From: Lysinibacillus parviboronicapiens
GTDB taxonomy: Bacteria > Bacillota > Bacilli > Bacillales_A > Planococcaceae
DNA: 64,000 nucleotides
Assembly (NCBI RefSeq): GCF_003049575.1
Contig: NZ_PYWI01000002.1
Coordinates: 248,001 to 312,000 of the forward strand
Direction: 5' to 3'
Shown piece by piece: positions 53,010 to 62,625 of the stretch. The notes beneath the pieces are model-generated. The model was not told the origin of the DNA. It ran no database searches and was given only the letters and a program-made list of their open reading frames with translations. How positions within the stretch are numbered: the stretch's first letter is position 1; every line of letters begins with the position of its first letter. A program made the position numbers and the translations under genes.

Positions 53010-53822
53010 ATGGAAGACAAAGCGATAATCGAATTGCAAAAGCATGGATTTTCAAAATACGAGTGTAAGGCCTATATAGGTTTATTGAAATCCCCTGCAA
53101 TTACTGGCTATGAATTAAGTAAGCGTTCTGGGGTTCCACGGTCAATGATTTATGAAGTATTAGGGAAATTACTTGATAAAGGGGCTATTCAAACGGTTCC
53201 CTCTGACCCCATTGTCTATAAAGCTGTAGAGCCAAAACTACTGCTTTCTCGTCTTAAAGAAGAGATGAATACATCATTTGAATTGTTAGAGTCATCTCTT
53301 ACAGTTTTAGAAAGTGATCAAAAAGTGGACGTCGTGACGAGAATTGTCCAGTACGACCATATTGTTCAAGAGATGCTTTCGATGATTCGATCCGCAGAAA
53401 AAGAGATTTGGCTATCAATTTGGGCTCCTGTGGTGAAAGATATTGAAAAAGCTGTTCGAGAGAAAGAAGGCTCGATACCAATTTTTACAGTTTTATTTGG
53501 AGCTGAAAGTGAGACATTGGGACATACCTATCATCATAACTACATGGCCCCAGACATTGTGAGTAAACGCATGGGCGGATATTTGACTATTCTCATTCGA
53601 GATGAAGAAGAAGCTCTAATTGCTAAGTTTAGCGACAGAGGTTCAGAATGGGCTGTGAAGTCAACAGATCCTGCACTTGTCCTTATTGCTACTGAATATA
53701 TTAGGCACGACATTATGGTAGAAGAAATCACAAATGCATTCGGTCCTGAAAAGCTAGATGAGCTATGGAAAGCTCGAGAAGATTTAATTCATGTAATGAC
53801 AGGAAAAAACAGCTTAGCATAA
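53010..53822 (+). CDS. TrmB-family transcriptional regulator
   Basis: 270 residues. N-terminal TrmB winged helix (KHGFSKYECKAYIGLLKSPA, YELSKRSGVPRSMIYEVLGK), a coiled-coil dimer helix about 85-105 and a C-terminal PLD-like sensor domain (SAEKEIWLSIWAPVVKDIEK). Ligand unknown. AAGAAGGTGAG precedes the ATG. Its predicted 22-bp operator occurs before itself and before the downstream exporter gene. Confidence 0.9.
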   Translation: MEDKAIIELQKHGFSKYECKAYIGLLKSPAITGYELSKRSGVPRSMIYEVLGKLLDKGAIQTVPSDPIVYKAVEPKLLLSRLKEEMNTSFELLESSLTVLESDQKVDVVTRIVQYDHIVQEMLSMIRSAEKEIWLSIWAPVVKDIEKAVREKEGSIPIFTVLFGAESETLGHTYHHNYMAPDIVSKRMGGYLTILIRDEEEALIAKFSDRGSEWAVKSTDPALVLIATEYIRHDIMVEEITNAFGPEKLDELWKAREDLIHVMTGKNSLA

Positions 53823-53834
53823 AGCTGTTTTTTT
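53804..53834 (+). terminator. Terminator between the TrmB-like gene and eamA
   Basis: AAAACAGCTT pairs with AAGCTGTTTT around AGCATA, followed by a T run. The exporter therefore has its own promoter. Confidence 0.85.
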
Positions 53835-53849
53835 ACCACCAAATTAATA

Positions 53850-53871
53850 GTAGTTATAGCAATAACGACTT
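53850..53871 (+). promoter_or_regulatory. Second copy of the TrmB-like operator, before eamA
   Basis: AGTAGTTA-N6-TAACGACT, one mismatch from the site upstream of the regulator and the same 6-base spacer. Located 14 bases before the exporter start. Confidence 0.7.
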
Positions 53872-53884
53872 AGGAGGGTGTTAA

Positions 53885-54763
53885 ATGTATGTCAAAATAA
53901 AATTTGCCATCTCCATGGCTATATTCGGATCAGTCGGTCTATTTTCAGAAAAAACAGGTCTGCACTCGATTGAACTAGTTTTTGTGCGTTGCCTCTGTGC
54001 AAGTATTCTTTTGGGAACAATATGGGGGATTAGTACATTAAAAACAAAACAACAGAGGGAAATTGCTATCCCTCGTAGGGAGTATTTACTTGCCTTATTA
54101 TGCGGTGTATTCCTTATCGTAAATTGGGTGTTTTTTTTCCGTTCTTTAGAAGTAATGCCTATTACTGTGGCGGTATCCATTTATCATTTAGCACCTATTA
54201 TTGTACTTCTTTTAGGCTCTGTTATTTTCAAAGAAAAAATAACAAAAATAGGATTGGTCTTTTTCTTTGTTTGCTTTTTAGGGACATTGTTAGTTGGGGG
54301 AATTCATCAACATACAACTATGGCTGGATTTTTATCCACCGGTGTTTTATGGGCGTTTGCAGCAGCATTCTTCTACGCTCTAACTTCTATTACGGGGAAG
54401 GGAATAAAAATGCTTAGTCCTTTGTTAACAACCGTTATTCAAACAAGTCTGGGTGTTTTATTATTGATGTCATTAGTGGATTGGTCAAACTTCATACATC
54501 TTACCGTTGAAAACTGGTTCTATATCCTTGTTACAGGATTTATTCACACGGGATTTGTGTTTTATTTATTTTTCAGTAGTTTACGTGAGTTAAAGGCACA
54601 AACAATTGCAATTTTAGTCTTTGTTGATCCGGTTGTTGCAATCTTACTGGATGCAACTATTTTGAACTACCGTCCTGATGTCTACCAGATTCTCGGAGTA
54701 TTTCTAGTGTTTGTGGGGATCAGTTACTCTCCCAAAAAAGAAAGAAGTTTAGAAAAAGTGTAA
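53885..54763 (+). CDS. EamA/DMT-family exporter
   Basis: 292 residues, ten transmembrane helices in two EamA halves (first about 1-135, second about 150-285). Such proteins export metabolites such as amino acids; the substrate is unknown. TTAGGAGGGTG precedes the ATG. The regulator gene is immediately upstream with a matching operator, so the pair is probably an inducible efflux unit. Confidence 0.9.
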   Translation: MYVKIKFAISMAIFGSVGLFSEKTGLHSIELVFVRCLCASILLGTIWGISTLKTKQQREIAIPRREYLLALLCGVFLIVNWVFFFRSLEVMPITVAVSIYHLAPIIVLLLGSVIFKEKITKIGLVFFFVCFLGTLLVGGIHQHTTMAGFLSTGVLWAFAAAFFYALTSITGKGIKMLSPLLTTVIQTSLGVLLLMSLVDWSNFIHLTVENWFYILVTGFIHTGFVFYLFFSSLRELKAQTIAILVFVDPVVAILLDATILNYRPDVYQILGVFLVFVGISYSPKKERSLEKV

Positions 54764-54872
54764 ATTTATTTGCACACACTAATAGTGCAGTTTAAGGTAC
54801 AAAATACGATTCCTTACATTCAAGTTGAAGTGAAAAAGAACCCTTAATTCAATGATATATAATCAAAGAAGT

Positions 54873-55286
54873 CAAATTTTTGCTATTGGCTGACCCTTCA
54901 AGAGAGATTATTAGGAATATGTCAATAGGGGCGAATGTTTTGTAGCTAAAAATCAAACAGCAAGTTATTGGGGTTTATGTATTACTTCCAACAAGGCCAG
55001 AAACAGTGGAGCTGGTGAATGTTGCAGTCGTAGAAGAGCAACACGGTAGATGTATAGGGAAACAGAATTGGTAATGGATACAATTAAGGTAGATAAGACA
55101 AAAAGATACAAAACAATAGAAATTGGAACTGGAAATTCAAGCATAGGGCAATTGGCTCTTTATCAAAAATGCGGTTTTAGAATAATTGGTGTTGATATGG
55201 ACTTTTTTGTTAAGCATTACCCAGCACAAATTTTTGAGAACGGTATTCAGTACAGGGATACGGTTCGTTTATCTCAAGATTTATAG
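54873..55286 (+). pseudogene. GNAT acetyltransferase pseudogene
   Basis: Frame pieces read LLLADPSREIIRNMSIGANV, then a TAG stop, then QQVIGVYVLLPTRPETVELV, then after one frameshift near 55060 TIEIGTGNSSIGQLALYQKC and MDFFVKHYP to SQDL. Together they give a typical GNAT with an acetyl-CoA loop. One nonsense codon and one frameshift disable it; the last third alone is a 78-codon frame. Confidence 0.82.
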
Positions 55287-55497
55287 GTTAAAAAAGGGTG
55301 AATATTGTTCAACTAACAGGGGAATTAGTTGAACAGGGAAACCATTATTATAGTGTTTCTCTGTTTTAAATAAACTAAAAGTACTTCTGATAAAATTCCT
55401 TCCTAAGTTTTCCGCTTAGTTGTGCATAAATCCAAGTAGTTTCACTTTTTCATGACCCAATAAACTACGAATTACTTCAATGGGAGCCCCCAGAGAT

Positions 55498-55733
55498 GCT
55501 TTTTTGAAGTGTTTACGTGGAATCAAATTGGTTTAATTCAAAAACCTTGTGGAATTTTAAACATTAATCATTATTATGATTTACTTATTGCATTATTTGA
55601 CCATATGCAAGACGAACAATTTTTACAAACACAGTATCGAAATGCACTGTTAGTAGATAGCGACGTAATACTACTATTAGAAAAATGTTTGGCTTATGTG
55701 CCTCCTGCAATTAAAACATATCAAAATAATTAG
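55498..55733 (+). pseudogene. 3' fragment of a LOG-family (YvdD-like) gene
   Basis: FFEVFTWNQIGLIQKPCGIL and YYDLLIALFDHMQDEQFLQT are the C-terminal third of TIGR00730/LOG proteins (nucleotide monophosphate phosphoribohydrolases). The catalytic PGGxGTxxE half is missing; only GGAP-like scraps precede it. A dead gene end in eroded DNA. Confidence 0.75.
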
Positions 55734-55860
55734 CGTTTTATTTTAAACTTAAGCTCTATTTTTGAAACAATTAAAGTTGGAGTTGCAGCAATATACTAGA
55801 TGAGAATAACCGGATTTTACTTGTTACGTAAGGCATCGTCTGAATTTGGCTACTGGAGTT

Positions 55861-56040
55861 TACCTAGTGGCATATAGTAAGGCTATTGAGCGTTTAAGTA
55901 AGCAGTCTATTAATTCAGCATCTATAGATGAAACAGGGAATAGAGAGTGTCTGGTATCATTTTATAATTGGGGTAATAAGCGTATTAGTCGCCCGTAATA
56001 GGTCCATCGTTAGAAATTGGCTGGCATGATAGAGAGGGCA
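55861..56040 (+). pseudogene. Relic of a second copy of the right-end wHTH gene
   Basis: CATATAGTAAGGCTATTGAG and the following 150 bases align with 48830-49015 of the intact gene at roughly 75 percent, with indels and a lost frame (including TTTATAATTGGGGTAATAAG against the NWLNE codons). It sits 1.5 kb left of the second att relic, as the intact gene sits about 1 kb left of attR. Confidence 0.78.
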
Positions 56041-56140
56041 ATTGAAGATGACGCATTGAATACATGGAGGTAAGAGAAAAGGGGTTATATCCAAAAATCA
56101 TTTTCAATGACTTTTAGAATAACCCCGAATTCTTTACTGG

Positions 56141-57274
56141 TTAATGTTGTGGAAGATAGTCTTGGCCGTTTATCGTTATTTTAGAACCTGAAATAAGAAT
56201 TTCTTTATTTGCTGTTCTATATGGGGCTAAAATTTTGTGAAAGGCATCCCATTTTTCTTCTGCTTTTTCAAGCTCCTCATTTTTATTAAGAGCTCTGGCT
56301 TCTTCATAAAGCTGTTTTAATTGCTTGCTATCTGCTTCACTCACTTCGAATTCAAAGTCAGCCATGTATTCTTCAAATGTGGCAGGCACATAGTACTGAT
56401 CAAGGATTTCATAAAATTCATTCCATAGCTGATTAGACAACTCTTCATTGTCATCTTTATCTGCTTTTCGAGCATCCTCAAAGATTGTTTTTAGTTTTGC
56501 TAAAGTTTCAGCAGGGATTTCTGAATCTAGGCCTTCTAGAGATTCTTCAAAAGTTTGTGGTGGATAGAGCTCATCAAAATATGGTTGAAGGATTTTATCA
56601 AACTCGTCATATTTTTCGTTAGCCTTTTCTTCATCCCCATTTTTTTCAAGCTTTACCCATTCTTCATAAATAGCTTTAAGCTGTTTTTTATCGTTTTCTT
56701 TAATAATTATGTTACTTTCATTAAATCCATATTCTTCTATATATTCATCAAATGATTTATTAGCTAATACATATGGCTTTTTAATTTTATACATTTCGTC
56801 ATAAATCTTATCCATTTCCTCAAATTTCTTTTCTATCTCTTCAACTGAATAATCATTGTCTTCATTTATTTCCTTTTCTAGCTTCTTCATTTCATTAAAC
56901 ATTTTTTCTAATTTTACTAAATCTTCTTTTGTTACCTCTTTAGGTAGGTCTTTTTTATAAACTTCAAATGTATTGAAGTCATTATAATTTTCTACAACAC
57001 TACCTTCAACAGAAATTTCCTGTCCTTCAACTAAGTTCATTTTTTCTAGTTGTTCTGTAGAAAATTTATTGAAACTGATGAAATATTTTTTACCATCTTG
57101 TCCTTTAAGGTTTATTCCGTTCATGTAGATGCTTTTAACAGTCCCTTTAATTTGTTGTTCCTTTTGAACGGATGCTTCAATTGTTTTTTCTGCTGATGCA
57201 GCTCCTGCTTGAAGTGGCGTTAAAACAGCCATTCCTATAGTAAGTGCTGAAGCAATCATCCAAGTTTTTTTCAT
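56141..57274 (-). CDS. Secreted acidic protein with four helical repeats
   Basis: 377 residues. Signal peptide about 1-26 (ASALTIGMAVLTPLQAGAAS), an N-terminal OB-like strand domain (IKGTVKSIYMNGINLKGQDG, to about 105), then four degenerate 60-75-residue helical repeats (TFEEYMADFEFEVSEADSKQ; KLKTIFEDARKADKDDNEEL; with W/F..F..IL.PY ends), Glu/Lys-rich, and a short C-terminal strand. Not recognised. AAAGGAGAAATAAAT precedes the ATG. Possibly wall-associated. Confidence 0.72.
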   Translation of the reverse strand: MKKTWMIASALTIGMAVLTPLQAGAASAEKTIEASVQKEQQIKGTVKSIYMNGINLKGQDGKKYFISFNKFSTEQLEKMNLVEGQEISVEGSVVENYNDFNTFEVYKKDLPKEVTKEDLVKLEKMFNEMKKLEKEINEDNDYSVEEIEKKFEEMDKIYDEMYKIKKPYVLANKSFDEYIEEYGFNESNIIIKENDKKQLKAIYEEWVKLEKNGDEEKANEKYDEFDKILQPYFDELYPPQTFEESLEGLDSEIPAETLAKLKTIFEDARKADKDDNEELSNQLWNEFYEILDQYYVPATFEEYMADFEFEVSEADSKQLKQLYEEARALNKNEELEKAEEKWDAFHKILAPYRTANKEILISGSKITINGQDYLPQH

Positions 57275-57415
57275 ATTTATTTCTCCTTTTATCTTTAAAA
57301 TTAGGTGTTACCAATAATTAGACGATTTACCATATAAGAAAGTTCATGGTTTTTAACAAAATTTAAAAATAGGCTGCTATTTGGAAGATAGGTAAACATT
57401 CTCAAACAGTAGAAT

Positions 57416-57660
57416 GTAGACCACTCCGTGAAGAGTGATCTAAAAAAATAGGGTAAATATTTTAAGTGCAGACTATTGGTATATCGACGTTTTAGTATGT
57501 CTTCCTATGACGCATCGAGGTTCAGGTAGACTTTGAACCAACTGTAAAGTGCCTAGAAAAAATTGGTACCGAGAGAATTAAGGCCCCTTTTTAAAAAAAC
57601 AAGTTAGAAAAGCGTAGGAAATGTCTCAAAAAAATGCTAGTTGTCCGTTCGAAATCAAAC
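57416..57660 (+). repeat. attR-flank repeat, copy 2 (decayed)
   Basis: Matches copy 1 through the terminator (AGACCACTCCGTGAAGAGTG), the core region (CTTCCTATGACGCATC against CTCATGGGACGTATC), GAGGTTCAGGTAGA, CTTTGAACCAACTG, AAGTTAGAAAAGCGTAGGAA and CTAGTTGTCCGTTCGAAATC. The approximately 200-bp small gene of copy 1 is missing. Marks the end of the older element. Confidence 0.68.
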
Positions 57661-57710
57661 CCCTTTATTTAAATAACGTGAATTAAAAAAGCTGCGAAGG
57701 CAAAATTAAA

Positions 57711-57745
57711 AGATCTAAGTCCAGTACAATACCAGACTTAGATCT
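57711..57745. repeat. Perfect inverted repeat, 11-bp arms
   Basis: AGATCTAAGTC and GACTTAGATCT flank a 13-base loop. No T run, so not a standard terminator; could be a processing or regulatory hairpin near the end of the transporter gene. Otherwise 57275-57834 holds only the att relic. Confidence 0.5.
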
Positions 57746-57834
57746 GAGAAGCTGCTTAAATAAATTGTCTATCTTTTTTGGGTCAGAACAATGTAAATGC
57801 TACTTTCCTGACAGCTTTTTGACGTAAATTGCTA

Positions 57835-59241
57835 CTATGAAATTCCTAGAGCTACGGCTACAATTAATGTAATACATGCGATGACTGCCCATCCAAGAAT
57901 CATCTTCCAAATAAATTTAATCCATTTTTCATAAGGAATACCTGCTACTGCTAAATATGCCATGAGCGCAGACGAAGTAGGAATAATAGAGTTTGTTAAA
58001 GAGTCCCCATATTGGAACGCTAATACAGCAATTTGACGCTCTAAACCTAGTAAATCTGTAATAGGGATCATGATTGGCATAGTTGCTGCTGCTTGACCAC
58101 TTCCAGATGAAATAAATAAATTCAATATCGCTTGAATAAATAACATCCCGATTGCACTGATTGCATGAGGTAAATGACCAATCGTTTCGGACGCTGCATA
58201 AACAATCGTATCAATAATTTTCCCTTGCTCTAGCACAACAGTAATGGCGCGTGCGAAGCCGACAATTAAAGCACCAAATGTCACAGCCTTTGCCCCTTCG
58301 ATAAAGGAGTCGAAAATAGTACCAGGTTTTAAACCCCCGATTAGACCAGCAATTAACCCCATAATTAAAAAGGATGCTGTTAATTGTGTTAAAAACCAAC
58401 CCCAGTTGAACACACCATAAATATTAAAACCAATCCCACATGCCATCACAAGAAACACGAATTTATGTTTCCACGTTAATGAAGGTATATCGATAATAGA
58501 ATGATTAGCCTTTGCCTTTTGTTCAATCTCATAAATGACACTCGCTTGTGGATTCTTTTTCACTTTAAAGGCATAACGTGACACGTAGAAAATAGAAAAT
58601 CCTAGCACAAAAATGTAAACGACAGCCCGGAAGCCAATCCCTGAAAATAAAGGTACATCAGCTAAAGATTGCGCTACACCTACTGTAAATGGATTTAACA
58701 TACCGCCAAAAAAACCGCTGGCAGCACCGAGTGTAATCATAGCAGTCCCTGTTACGGCATCGAAGCCCATTGCGCGTGCAATGGCTACACCAATCGGTAC
58801 AAAGATTATCGTTTCCTCTGCCATCCCCATGGTGAAACCACCAACAGAGAATAGAATCATAGATAATGGAATTAGTAATTTTTCTCTACCTTCTAAAGCT
58901 TTTACGCCTTTATAAACGCCAGCTTCAATAGCTCCCGTAGAACGAATAATACCAAATACACCACTTACTAAAAATATGTAAAAAATGATTTGAGCCCCTT
59001 TTTCAAGGCCCATCGGAATTGCTGTAAACATCTCAAAAAATGATACAGGATTACTTTCGATATGATGATAACTGCCATCTACAACAAGCATTCGACCTTC
59101 TTTATCCTCAACACGGTCAAACTCACCTGCAGGAATAATATAGCTTAAAATCCCTGCAAGAAAGATAATAGCAAAAATGATTGTATAAGTATGAGGCACC
59201 TTAAGCCAACTCTTCTTTTTCTTACCTTGTTCATTCTCCAT
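57835..59241 (-). CDS. YfcC-family transporter
   Basis: 468 residues, about 12 transmembrane helices. The VPHTYTIIFAIIFLAGILSY start followed by the IPAGEFDR motif, ETIIFVPIGVAIARAMGFD and ISSGSGQAAATMPIMIPI are hallmarks of the YfcC/DcuC-like carriers (basic amino acid or peptide-related substrates are proposed; not determined here). AGGGGTGTATAT precedes the ATG. The regulator gene is directly upstream in the same direction. Confidence 0.9.
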   Translation of the reverse strand: MENEQGKKKKSWLKVPHTYTIIFAIIFLAGILSYIIPAGEFDRVEDKEGRMLVVDGSYHHIESNPVSFFEMFTAIPMGLEKGAQIIFYIFLVSGVFGIIRSTGAIEAGVYKGVKALEGREKLLIPLSMILFSVGGFTMGMAEETIIFVPIGVAIARAMGFDAVTGTAMITLGAASGFFGGMLNPFTVGVAQSLADVPLFSGIGFRAVVYIFVLGFSIFYVSRYAFKVKKNPQASVIYEIEQKAKANHSIIDIPSLTWKHKFVFLVMACGIGFNIYGVFNWGWFLTQLTASFLIMGLIAGLIGGLKPGTIFDSFIEGAKAVTFGALIVGFARAITVVLEQGKIIDTIVYAASETIGHLPHAISAIGMLFIQAILNLFISSGSGQAAATMPIMIPITDLLGLERQIAVLAFQYGDSLTNSIIPTSSALMAYLAVAGIPYEKWIKFIWKMILGWAVIACITLIVAVALGIS

Positions 59242-59405
59242 ATATACACCCCTATATATAAGACTTCAGATATTGCTCCATCTGACATATTGTACTGTGG
59301 TAGTTTTCTTAATGCTTCTATATGTCTCCCTTCGTAATCCCAAATTGTCGTTATATGTCGTTAATTGAAAATAAATATACAATAGATTAAATTTAATGTA
59401 AAGTG

Positions 59406-60728
59406 TTAATTTTCTATTATTTTAGAAATTAAATGTGTCGTTGCTTTATAAACCTTTCTAGGGCGGCCCTGATTGTATGGATGTTCCTCACCAATGAATA
59501 GCAAATAGTTATTATCAATTAATCGACTAATAATTCGTTCAGCAGACCTACGGGAAAGGTTCATATATTCTGCTAATTCAGCTGCTGAAAATGGACGATT
59601 ATTATTCATGCCAATAAACTGTTTCATTAATTTTAAATTTTTCGCACTCATTTTTATTTCCTCAGCTAATGCTAAAACTTGTTTATCGTTATTCAATAAC
59701 GAAATTTTGTGCTCTTTCTCAAAGAGTGATCCAAGCAATCGACTTTCTTCATCAACTAGACATAGAACGGATGTGTGGTTTTTAAATTTGTTCGTAAAAA
59801 ATAAAGCCTGCGATGAATGAATCTCAGCTTCATGGAGTGAATAACCAATTCCTATTCCAATATTAAAAAATGTCTCGAACTGTTTTTCTAGTTGACCAAT
59901 TAAAGATTGGAAATAAGCAATATTTGATTTTCGAATAGCTCCTCGTGTGGCATAAATAACATAAGGCTCACTTTGTGATTGTGAAACTCGTGCATTAAAG
60001 ATTTTGCATATTTTTTCTATACTTTCTAAGAATAAAAGGTTATTTACCAGTGATTTTTCTTGACTAGCAATGGATACAACAGCAATTTGTGATGACGACA
60101 ATAAAGAATATTTGTAAGCATCAATCGCTTTAGATATGGTTGATACAAAAGTATGTTTGCTATCAACCATATAGGTGGAAGGGATACCTAATTGATTTAA
60201 CGCAACAAATACAGCATGTAAACAAGTCAGTACATGCTTCGTTTTACCTGCTGCGTATAAATTTTTATGGAAGTGAATATATTCTTCAATTTGAAACTCT
60301 TTCATTTCTCGTTGTTGCTCATACACCCAGGCGTAATCCTTTAAAAAAAAGTGGTCAGCCTGTAAGCCCGCTTCCGTTATTACTTGATAAAAGCTATCCT
60401 TGTTTGGTAAGTCAATTGATATGTTGGCAAGTTCAATTTTTTGGCTGTGTATAATGGACAATAATGAAAGCGATAATGATAATTCATCGACAGGAATATA
60501 AGTTGCTTGTATTTTTTGAACTTGTATTTTTTTATAACAATAATAATAAGGGATGGAGCCTGCAAATAATAAAATATCCGATTTGGAAGCTGCTTCATCT
60601 ATTAAACCAACGCTTTCTTCAGGTACAGTGTAAGGGAAATGGATAAATTGCACCTTAGGAAACTCTTTAAAATACTCTTTTATATTATCCCAAAAAAATA
60701 AAGAACCAATAACAGCTATTGTTTTCAT
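59406..60728 (-). CDS. Transcriptional regulator of the YfcC transporter (440 aa)
   Basis: An N-terminal Rossmann-like sensor (about 1-180, IGSLFFWDNIKEYFKEFPKV), a central GGDEF-like domain without catalytic motif (about 210-330, VVSIASQEKSLVNNLLFLES) and a C-terminal winged helix about 375-435 (FSAAELAEYMNLSRRSAERI, GRPRKVYKA). I know no fixed family name. Neighbouring genes suggest it controls the transporter. TGGAGGATAAAT precedes the ATG. Confidence 0.7.
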   Translation of the reverse strand: MKTIAVIGSLFFWDNIKEYFKEFPKVQFIHFPYTVPEESVGLIDEAASKSDILLFAGSIPYYYCYKKIQVQKIQATYIPVDELSLSLSLLSIIHSQKIELANISIDLPNKDSFYQVITEAGLQADHFFLKDYAWVYEQQREMKEFQIEEYIHFHKNLYAAGKTKHVLTCLHAVFVALNQLGIPSTYMVDSKHTFVSTISKAIDAYKYSLLSSSQIAVVSIASQEKSLVNNLLFLESIEKICKIFNARVSQSQSEPYVIYATRGAIRKSNIAYFQSLIGQLEKQFETFFNIGIGIGYSLHEAEIHSSQALFFTNKFKNHTSVLCLVDEESRLLGSLFEKEHKISLLNNDKQVLALAEEIKMSAKNLKLMKQFIGMNNNRPFSAAELAEYMNLSRRSAERIISRLIDNNYLLFIGEEHPYNQGRPRKVYKATTHLISKIIEN

Positions 60729-61088
60729 ATTTATCCTCCAATATATATTTTTTACTATGAAAAACCTCTTCTCGATGAAGCTTTTCGTGGTTTTCTTTCT
60801 GCTCTGGCCTAATTCTCATCAAAGTATGAGATTTTCTAGCCCTTCGAGAAGCCTTCTACACATATATACCACCAGGGATTCGTTACCCTCCAAATACGAT
60901 TATTATAGACGCCCATATTATGCCATGCTATATGTATTTAAAATAAATCACAAAATATTTAATTGAATCAGGTGATTGGAGGGGGAATGCACTTAGAGGA
61001 GGCAGGCATAAACTTATTTTAAGACGTCAAAGGGAAGGATAGGTTCGCATCCGATGTACAGAGGAGGCGGTTTTAGTCACAAAATAGA
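60729..61088. other. Intergenic stretch without a gene
   Basis: Contains short frames and two Shine-Dalgarno-like GGAGG tracts (60977 and near 61060) without a following long frame; they may be scars of a lost gene. No support for a functional feature. Confidence 0.6.
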
Positions 61089-61129
61089 TAACCAGGCTCT
61101 CTTTTTACAGAGAATACCTGGTATTTTTT
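61089..61129. terminator. Bidirectional terminator
   Basis: ACCAGG..CTCT pairs with AGAG..CCTGGT around TTTACA, with T or A runs on each side. Similar in sequence to the terminator at 45927-45968. Confidence 0.78.
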
Positions 61130-62290
61130 ATTCTTCAATTGTCTCTTCAAATGTTTTGTTACCTAAATATATTTTATCCACATAGATATCTATTTTGCTT
61201 AGTGAGTCTTTTGTTAATGGAATTTTCCCGTTAGCTTCGTATTTTTTCCATGCCTTAACGTTGCTTCGATAAAGATGTTCAGATAAACGATAAATATCTA
61301 CATCTAATTTTAGTCCTTCCTCGTAAGTTTCTTTTATTTCTTTTTTTACTTCTGTAACAATTTTATCTCTTAGCTCTTTTGTCGTGACTGCCCCTTTAAA
61401 ACCATTGACTTTAGCACGGAGCTTTATCTCTGCTTCAAATCGAATTTGTTGTCCTGTTACAATGGGTTTTACTTTTACTTTTACTTTTAATTTATCGAGA
61501 GTTACAGTGATGTAATCTCTTTCATTTGTATCTAATTTAAATGTGACTTCTGCTTGATTAGTATAATTGTGCATCCATTGATTTCCACGTGCTGCGGAAC
61601 CTTTAATAATTCCTTTAAAACCGTCTTTGGAGAGTATACTTACACCTGCAAAGGATGTCGCCTCTGTTTGTCCTTCAGCAGTCTCCCATTCTTTTTGAAA
61701 TCTACAAAAGGAATACTGATTTCATGACTTGGTTCATTTAATCCAATGGCGATATCTCTTAAATTTATTGGTTCAATAAACGACTCTTGTTTTGTAGGAT
61801 TTATAGGGTTACTTAATTTTGAAGATGCAAGAGAATTCTTCAAAATGGGTGTGGCTAGAAGAACGTCATTAATTGAATTCTCCGTAGAATAGATCCAAAT
61901 TTGATATCTTGTATCTCTAAACCGTATGAATGTATCTATGACAGGAATACTTCGTTCATTTTCCATTGCTCGTACTGAAAATATAAGATATCTCATATGG
62001 CCCCAGAAGATTTTTTGGTCAATAGAACGATATAATTCAAAAATAGCTTCTTCAATTGTTTTCCCTTTTGCATACCCAACCTCAGTAGGTACAATGTCTG
62101 GATTTGGTTGTTCAGATTTTGCTAAATCGGCAAAGTTAATAATTTGCAAATACACCTCATACTGATTATCGTTAAAGTCGACACCTACTGCATTAATATA
62201 ATACATTCTTTGGGGTTCAGTAGTATCCCAGCAACCCGTTAAAAATATAGTAAAAATTATCATTATTAGAAATGCAATTTTATTTCTCAT
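61128..62290 (-). pseudogene. Ger(x)C spore germination lipoprotein, frameshifted
   Basis: C subunit of a nutrient germinant receptor. N-terminal part (216 codons): lipobox FLTGCW, then TTEPQRMYYINAVGVDFNDN. At about 61690 one T seems missing in the stretch before CAAAAAGAATGG; the next frame continues EWETAEGQTEATSFAGVSIL and ends at NKTFEETIEE. A full 370-residue protein would result if repaired. No gerXA or gerXB partner is nearby, so it is an orphan, consistent with decay. Confidence 0.88.
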
Positions 62291-62625
62291 TTTATCTCCG
62301 TTAAACCGAGGTGTGAATTTTATACTGTTAGCCTAGACAAAAGTGTATTTTAATAAACTCGTTTGAGTGATTTAATCTTTTAGTGTTTCGTGCTTTTATC
62401 CACATGAAAACTAGTAGGAGGTATTATTACAGTAATGGAGCAGTTTTGCTTAAGTAGGAAATTAAATTTTATATAGTGAATGAAAAATAAAATCTCAAAG
62501 GATGAAAGTAATGGTTATCTTGCAAACTAAAGGTTATATGTAAGACAATATCGAGAAGATGATATACACGCTTAATAATACTATAAGTAACGCTTATTAA
62601 AGTGATAAAAGATAAGGGGAAAATT

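Larger units (their letters stand above)
50016..57515. mobile_element. Probable remnant of an older, related integrated element
   Basis: Starts at the prophage attR and ends at a second diverged attR-like flank (57416-57660). Inside it, 55861-56040 is a scrambled relic of the prophage right-end wHTH gene in the same relative position and orientation. The rest carries pseudogenes and chromosomal-type genes, so it is heavily eroded and perhaps partly replaced. Its limits are inferred from the repeats. Confidence 0.55.

Noticed and set aside
57711-57745. Perfect hairpin as terminator of the transporter gene
   Set aside because: No T run follows on either strand; kept only as an inverted repeat.
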